10,667 bases of DNA, from contig UZAN01040995.1 of the NCBI GenBank assembly GCA_900618425.1, positions 1 through 10,667 on the forward strand. Reading direction: 5' to 3'. The first letter of the stretch is position 1. Each line of letters begins with the position of its first letter. The translations under genes and the position numbers were made by a program. The stretch comes from Echinostoma caproni. Taxonomy: Eukaryota > Platyhelminthes > Trematoda > Plagiorchiida > Echinostomatidae. Positions 9,301-10,667 of this stretch are shown piece after piece. The notes under the pieces were generated by a model, which worked only from the letters and a program-made list of their open reading frames with translations, made no database searches and was not told the DNA's origin.

Positions 9301-10513
9301 TTTGTTGGGGATTTAAATCATTATTTTCCAACTCCCAATAATGAACTAGGTGTCCATTGCTCACTAACCCCCGTCCTGTCGCCCCTTGTATATTAATTTT
9401 ACATTCTCACTTTGGTGCATATGTATAGGCTGTGAGTAAGATTCCTTCGGCAGACATTTGAAGATTAATTCAGATCAGTAGGCTTCGCTGCATAGGGCAC
9501 GCATTGCCTATGTCCAGCTGTCGTCTGCCGCACCGCGCTTTATTCGCTGTAGCCACCCCTGGTTTGAGGAAACCGCTTGGAAGTCAACAGACGTGGAGAC
9601 GAGGCATGAAGAAATGCACAGAGCCATTAGGTACAGTAGGTGTCACACGCGTTCTAGGTTGGGGTCCGAAAGACTCCACAACTGGCTGGTTGGGGACATT
9701 GGATATGGCAGCGAACCGACAGAAGTGGCATTCTTGTTGTTGCCCACTCTGTGTGTTGACCATAGAGGTTCACCTTTTTCCCCCTCCCTCAAAGTAGATC
9801 TCACCTCTGTCCACCTTGAATTTTACCACTAACCTTGTATGCATTGGGAGTTTGGCAGCGATCAGTGAAGTTCATCTCATTGTATTTCGCTGTACCATGA
9901 TGATGATGATGATGCATGCCATGATGGCATCATTTAGCATTGTGGACGAGACCGTGCCTACCTTCAGAGACGTAGGTGTTTTTGAGAGTAACCCCGCTTT
10001 GTTAGAATAGTGTTTGTTTTTTTTACTACAAAAACGCTGTGTGTTAGACCATCCACGGATGGTGCATGCAGAAATTTGTTCCCTAATTCACCATTTGTGG
10101 TCCACTTTGTGTATCTCCGAAATATATTTAGTTGAATGTGTTTTCCAACTTGACCATCACCTATAGCCTACTATAAAATTCACTCTTAAGAATCCATCAC
10201 TGGTACATTACTTTGAAAATGTATCAAACTATTCCAACCCATTACCTCCATCCGTTTAGTTACGGTTCAAAACCAGAAGACTGTCCCTATCTTTGGGAAA
10301 GAATGACGAAATATGCTGAACTGACCGCCCGGATTTTCCATGCAGTTCGTTTGGACAACTGTCACAGCACACCATTACACGTGGCGCAACACGTTTTGGA
10401 CAAGGCTCGAGCTGTCCGACCGAATTTGTATGTGGTCGCCGAACTGTTTACCGGTGGTGAACACTTGGACAACATCTTCATCAACAAGCTGGGCCTGAAC
10501 TCGTTAATTCGAG
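277..10513 (+). CDS. AGL: glycogen debranching enzyme, 5' part of a split gene (exons 1-6)
   Basis: Joined segments: 277-352, 389-870, 4974-5436, 6535-6895, 8399-8593 and 10260-10513. Every junction has GT-AG ends and keeps phase, giving 610 complete codons plus one base. The product matches eukaryotic AGL along its length: an N-terminal domain (about residues 15-120), then the alpha-amylase-like 4-alpha-glucanotransferase domain from about residue 150. Recognisable blocks are GPFENW with [24 protein letters not shown] with [27 protein letters not shown] with [24 protein letters not shown] and VVAELFTG. The enzyme is cytosolic in animals; it transfers maltosyl or maltotriosyl units from a branch stub and then, with its C-terminal half, cleaves the alpha-1,6 stub. 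Animal AGL is about 1,500 residues, so roughly 40 percent is here; the rest of the amylase domain, including the third catalytic acid, and the glucosidase domain lie downstream. No frameshift or in-frame stop is seen, so the gene looks functional. Confidence 0.93.
353..388 (+). other. intron 1, 36 bases
   Basis: GTAGTT donor, T-rich tract and TTTTTTTCAG acceptor in only 36 bases. Splicing it joins phase 1 and restores the AGL reading frame, giving YRVKK followed by DCAVHFVPD, which aligns with the family. Very short introns near the 5' end of genes, with larger ones further 3', are a known feature of schistosome genes, so this supports a flatworm origin. Confidence 0.85.
389..870 (+). CDS. 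AGL: AGL exon 2 (N-terminal domain, residues 26-186)
   Basis: 482 bases, entered in phase 1 and left in phase 0. The acceptor is TTTTTTTCAG at 379-388 and the donor is CAG before GTAACT. It encodes the beta-rich N-terminal domain of AGL ([13 protein letters not shown] near residue 40, SGSFHFYF near 92, GYLTVDP near 121) and enters the amylase-like domain with GPFENW and NMIHFTPVQ near 180-186. A small proline/glycine-rich loop (Pro105 to Gly110, then TASGD) sits where vertebrate AGL has a shorter loop. The 3' part of this exon has a damaged second copy in intron 2 at 2565-2641. Confidence 0.93.
871..2467 (+). other. intron 2, first part: non-coding
   Basis: No exon or recognisable gene is seen. 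It holds a small tandem run of GTAGATT-type units at 891-916, an undetermined base at 990, a 14-base G run at 1247-1260 with another undetermined base at 1264, and a CT-rich stretch near 2251-2266. Open frames here are short and match no family I recognise. The remainder looks like unique AT-rich intron. Confidence 0.7.
1247..1260. repeat. poly-G run of 14, next to an undetermined base
   Basis: Fourteen consecutive G bases are followed by AAANACAGG, with N at 1264. The run is intronic. Its length is doubtful because homopolymers are a common sequencing and assembly problem, and the adjacent N points the same way. Confidence 0.9.
2565..2641 (+). pseudogene. damaged duplicate of the 3' part of AGL exon 2
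   Basis: These 77 bases align without gaps to 786-862 of exon 2 with ten differences by eye, about 87 percent identity. The copy still reads open as [12 protein letters not shown], then differs from the true exon (Ala to Thr, Glu to Gln, Gly to Arg, Tyr to Ser), so many changes alter the protein. It loses similarity just before the exon end: the CAG-GTAACT donor is absent and no pyrimidine-rich acceptor precedes it. It is therefore most likely a non-functional fragment rather than an alternative exon. It sits inside the extra segment that splits repeat copy A. Confidence 0.85.
2642..2869. other. extra segment inside repeat copy A, origin unknown
   Basis: This follows the exon-2 fragment and ends where the repeat resumes at about 2870. 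It opens with a CA-rich stretch (about 2679-2712) and then unremarkable sequence. It has no counterpart in copy B. It could be part of the same duplicated or transduced piece as the exon fragment, but I see no clear match to the intron sequence that follows exon 2. Confidence 0.5.
2924..3124. repeat. 201-base repeat core, identical to 7037-7237
   Basis: Read base by base, this block is identical to 7037-7237, and the alignment continues without gaps from 2901 to about 3144 with a few mismatches at the ends. It contains a perfect 16-base palindrome, CTTTGGCTAGCCAAAG, at 2969-2984. A continuous open frame crosses it on the plus strand, but that frame resembles no protein family I know and is probably incidental. 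Confidence 0.95.
3204..3694 (+). other. intron 2, middle part: non-coding
   Basis: Between repeat copy A and the foldback element. It contains a short alternating GC stretch at 3551-3561 followed by ATGATGATG near 3565-3574. Short open frames exist but match nothing I recognise. Confidence 0.6.
3695..3741 (+). repeat. left terminal inverted repeat
   Basis: Exact reverse complement of 3897-3943. Identity of the two arms implies either a recent insertion or maintenance by conversion. Confidence 0.95.
3897..3943 (-). repeat. right terminal inverted repeat
   Basis: Exact reverse complement of 3695-3741. The next outer base pair extends no further and the inner one (T at 3896) is a mismatch, so the perfect stem is 47 base pairs. 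Confidence 0.95.
3944..4973 (+). other. intron 2, last part with the exon 3 acceptor
   Basis: About one kilobase of AT-rich intron with no gene, tRNA or clear repeat that I can support. It ends with a T-rich tract and the acceptor TTGTTAATAG at 4964-4973, which feeds exon 3 in phase 0. Confidence 0.6.
4974..5436 (+). CDS. AGL: AGL exon 3 (amylase-like domain, residues 187-340)
   Basis: 463 bases, phase 0 in and phase 1 out (TGGCTGT before GTAAGT). The product opens with [11 protein letters not shown], which joins IHFTPVQ of exon 2 exactly as in animal AGL. It contains the GH13 region-I-like block [14 protein letters not shown] (Asp238 to Trp250), then HPECAYN and NSPHLVPA, conserved in debranching enzymes, and [10 protein letters not shown] near residue 324. 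The frame runs on past the donor as far as a TAA at 5517-5519, but conservation stops at the donor, so 5437 is the intron start. Confidence 0.93.
5537..5557. repeat. (CT)n(AT)n simple repeat
   Basis: A short compound microsatellite of CT units followed by AT units in intron 3. No function is visible. Confidence 0.85.
6060..6215 (-). repeat. possible tRNA-derived SINE-like remnant
   Basis: This stretch is GC-richer than its surroundings. On the minus strand it contains GGTCTGATTCCC (about 6160-6171), resembling an internal polymerase III B box (GGTTCGATTCC) with two or three changes. A CAGT...ACTG inverted pair flanks a short loop at 6120-6139. No clear A box, poly-A tail or target duplication is seen, and there is no second copy in the window. 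It could equally be chance. Confidence 0.3.
6535..6895 (+). CDS. AGL: AGL exon 4 (amylase-like domain, residues 341-460)
   Basis: 361 bases if the first acceptor (CTCAG ending at 6534) is used; the second (GTCAG ending at 6540) is also in phase and would remove two residues. Both keep [13 protein letters not shown], the counterpart of the conserved GCTVD block of AGL, near residue 376. Then follow an alanine-rich helix (about 396-406), a charged helix, and [20 protein letters not shown] near residue 435. The exon ends at TGGAA before GTAAGTCAG; the next exon supplies A to complete Lys461. Reading through the donor meets TAA immediately (6897-6899). Confidence 0.9.
6896..6911 (+). repeat. target site duplication, left copy, containing the exon 4 donor
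   Basis: GTAAGTCAGTATCAAA, exactly repeated at 7555-7570. The first six bases are the splice donor of exon 4. Bases on both outer sides differ, so the duplication is exactly 16 bases, a normal length for non-LTR retrotransposition. Confidence 0.9.
6912..7554 (-). mobile_element. 643-base retroposed repeat, copy B, inserted at the splice donor
   Basis: Bounded by a perfect 16-base duplication, which shows directly that the whole segment was inserted at one site. It shares its left part and core with copies A and C. Its left edge carries TGTATTTCACACT (6922-6934), a motif found near the left edge of the other copies and again at 10636, while the right ends differ. A fixed left end with variable right ends fits a non-LTR element lying on the minus strand with its 3' end at the left and 5' truncation at the right. 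A (GT)n run lies at 7259-7270. On the minus strand a frame stays open from 7569 to 7222 but I cannot assign it to a family. No poly-A tail is present. The orientation and class are inference; the insertion itself is well supported. Confidence 0.8.
7037..7237. repeat. 201-base repeat core, identical to 2924-3124
   Basis: Identical to the core of copy A, including the 16-base palindrome (here 7082-7097). Sequence just left of it (6983-7013) has many differences from copy A, so similarity changes abruptly. Confidence 0.95.
7555..7570 (+). repeat. target site duplication, right copy, with a spare donor sequence
   Basis: Second exact copy of GTAAGTCAGTATCAAA. It carries a complete GTAAGT donor 659 bases downstream of the one used by exon 4. 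Use of this donor would retain the inserted element and hit an in-frame TAA at 6897. Confidence 0.9.
7571..8398 (+). other. intron 4, remainder
   Basis: AT-rich sequence after the insertion. Short open frames on both strands show no recognisable motif. It ends in a T-rich tract and the acceptor TTTCTCTGCAG at 8388-8398. Confidence 0.65.
8399..8593 (+). CDS. AGL: AGL exon 5 (amylase-like domain, residues 462-525)
   Basis: 195 bases. Acceptor CTGCAG; its first base completes Lys461, and the donor is GCG before GTACGT. It encodes YFYHPREIN, then the very conserved [16 protein letters not shown] (about 493-508) and [16 protein letters not shown] (512-525 region), which in animal AGL lies just before the catalytic strand. 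The last two bases (CG) combine with T of exon 6 to give Arg526. Confidence 0.94.
8594..8672 (+). other. intron 5, start
   Basis: Donor GTACGT and short unique sequence up to the left edge of repeat copy C. Confidence 0.7.
8673..9460 (-). mobile_element. same repeat family, copy C (old and split)
   Basis: A left block (about 8673-8733, including TGTGCCAAACAGATCA) and a right block (about 9079-9460) align to copy B in order. The right block keeps GGTTGAATTTTCTTGG, GGTGTCCATTGC-type and CATTCTCACTTTGGTG-type segments matching most of copy B's length. Identity is far lower than between A and B, and the core palindrome is broken. About 345 bases between the blocks are absent from copy B. This is the oldest copy in the window. 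Edges are approximate. Confidence 0.6.
8734..9078. other. extra segment inside repeat copy C
   Basis: About 345 AT-rich bases that separate the two matching blocks of copy C and have no counterpart in copy B. It starts with GGGAATTTCCC. No open frame, inverted ends or clear target duplication is visible, so its nature is unknown. It may be a later insertion, or sequence that copy B lost. Confidence 0.4.
9474..9914 (+). mobile_element. 5'-truncated non-LTR retrotransposon end (RTE-like) with (ATG)n tail
   Basis: From about 9474 the plus strand reads [20 protein letters not shown] and, further on, [24 protein letters not shown] and MAANRQKW (to about 9749). This pattern (R-L-R-W-x-G-H near the start, a W-x-x-x-M/L-K block, a GWGPRD-like block, then W-x-x-L-x-x-M-A-x-N-R-x-x-W) is what I know from the C-terminus of endonuclease/reverse-transcriptase polyproteins of flatworm retrotransposons. 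The usual Trp in the first block is Cys here. Only the last 90 or so residues remain, followed by about 150 bases of possible 3' untranslated sequence and six ATG units at 9897-9914, the sort of trinucleotide tail seen on RTE-clade elements. It is a dead fragment. Confidence 0.65.
9897..9914 (+). repeat. (ATG)6 repeat, probable retrotransposon tail
   Basis: Six perfect ATG units followed by CATGCCATGATGGCATCA, itself a near-palindrome. Position just after the retrotransposon-like coding fragment suggests it is that element's 3' tail. Confidence 0.7.
9915..10259 (+). other. intron 5, end, with the exon 6 acceptor
   Basis: Unremarkable intron sequence with a T run at 10016-10024. Nothing else is recognised. 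It ends in a pyrimidine-rich stretch and the acceptor CATCCGTTTAG at 10249-10259. Confidence 0.65.
10260..10513 (+). CDS. AGL: AGL exon 6 (catalytic region, residues 526-610)
   Basis: 254 bases; T completes Arg526 and the exon leaves in phase 1 (CGAG before GTACAC). It encodes [12 protein letters not shown], nearly as in vertebrates, then [14 protein letters not shown], the GH13 region II block with the nucleophile Asp558 (codon at 10354), and [10 protein letters not shown], region III with the acid/base Glu587 (codon at 10441). [10 protein letters not shown] closes the exon and is conserved. The third catalytic Asp (region IV) should lie in the next exon, beyond the window. Both visible catalytic residues are intact. 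Confidence 0.95.
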
Positions 10514-10667
10514 GTACACATTTATGCATGTATGGTCTGATGCGTTTCTGGTTGTTGTTTTTTCTTGTTTTTCGGTGTTTGAAGTTAATCAACGGTGGTA
10601 CACCCCAAAATCCCATGTTCATGAATCTTGAATTTTGTATTTCACACTTATCTTATATATATATATA
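10514..10667 (+). other. intron 6, start (runs off the window)
   Basis: Donor GTACAC after conserved coding sequence. The motif TGTATTTCACACT (10636-10648) matches the left edge of repeat copy B, and an AT run ends the window (10653-10667), so another repeat copy may begin here. Confidence 0.75.
10653..10667. repeat. (TA)n simple repeat at the window end
   Basis: A run of alternating T and A, cut by the window edge, so its full length is unknown. Confidence 0.85.

Noticed and set aside
9593..9832. Second plus-strand open frame overlapping the retrotransposon fragment
   Set aside because: The conserved retrotransposon-like blocks are all in the other frame; this is an overlapping shadow.
1..10667. 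Bacterial operon, CRISPR array or phage-like system
   Set aside because: The only convincing protein is a split eukaryotic gene with GT-AG introns; there are no regularly spaced repeats, ribosome binding sites or gene clusters.

Overview
This is eukaryotic DNA: a single protein-coding gene on the plus strand, split by GT-AG introns. The six coding exons join in phase into the first 610 codons of a glycogen debranching enzyme (AGL/GDE). The gene starts at position 277 and runs off the right edge of the window. A 36-base first intron followed by introns of 1.1 to 4.1 kb, together with decayed non-LTR retrotransposon sequence of a type common in trematodes, suggests a flatworm, most likely a digenean trematode. 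The species cannot be named from this window, and the lineage is an inference.

Layout: 1-276 is the 5' flank or leader. Exon 1 (277-352) is followed by the 36-base intron and exon 2 (389-870), which carry the start and the N-terminal domain. Intron 2 (871-4973) holds simple repeats, a repeat-family copy (copy A, 2476-3195) interrupted by about 310 bases that include a damaged duplicate of the end of exon 2, and a 249-base foldback element with 47-base perfect terminal inverted repeats. Exon 3 (4974-5436) begins the alpha-amylase-like glucanotransferase domain. Intron 3 (5437-6534) holds a possible tRNA-related repeat. Exon 4 (6535-6895) is followed by intron 4, which opens with a 643-base insertion (copy B) flanked by a perfect 16-base target duplication that also duplicates the splice donor. 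Exon 5 (8399-8593) is followed by intron 5, which carries an old split copy of the same repeat (copy C) and then a 5'-truncated retrotransposon end. Exon 6 (10260-10513) supplies two of the three catalytic acids of the glucanotransferase. Intron 6 starts at 10514.

The gene would act in glycogen breakdown: the encoded half moves short glucan chains from branch stubs, and the alpha-1,6-glucosidase half lies beyond the window. No operon, RNA gene, CRISPR array or new multi-gene system is visible. The noteworthy signals are all intronic: the duplicated donor, the exon fragment inside a repeat, the 201-base identical core shared by two repeat copies, and the foldback element.
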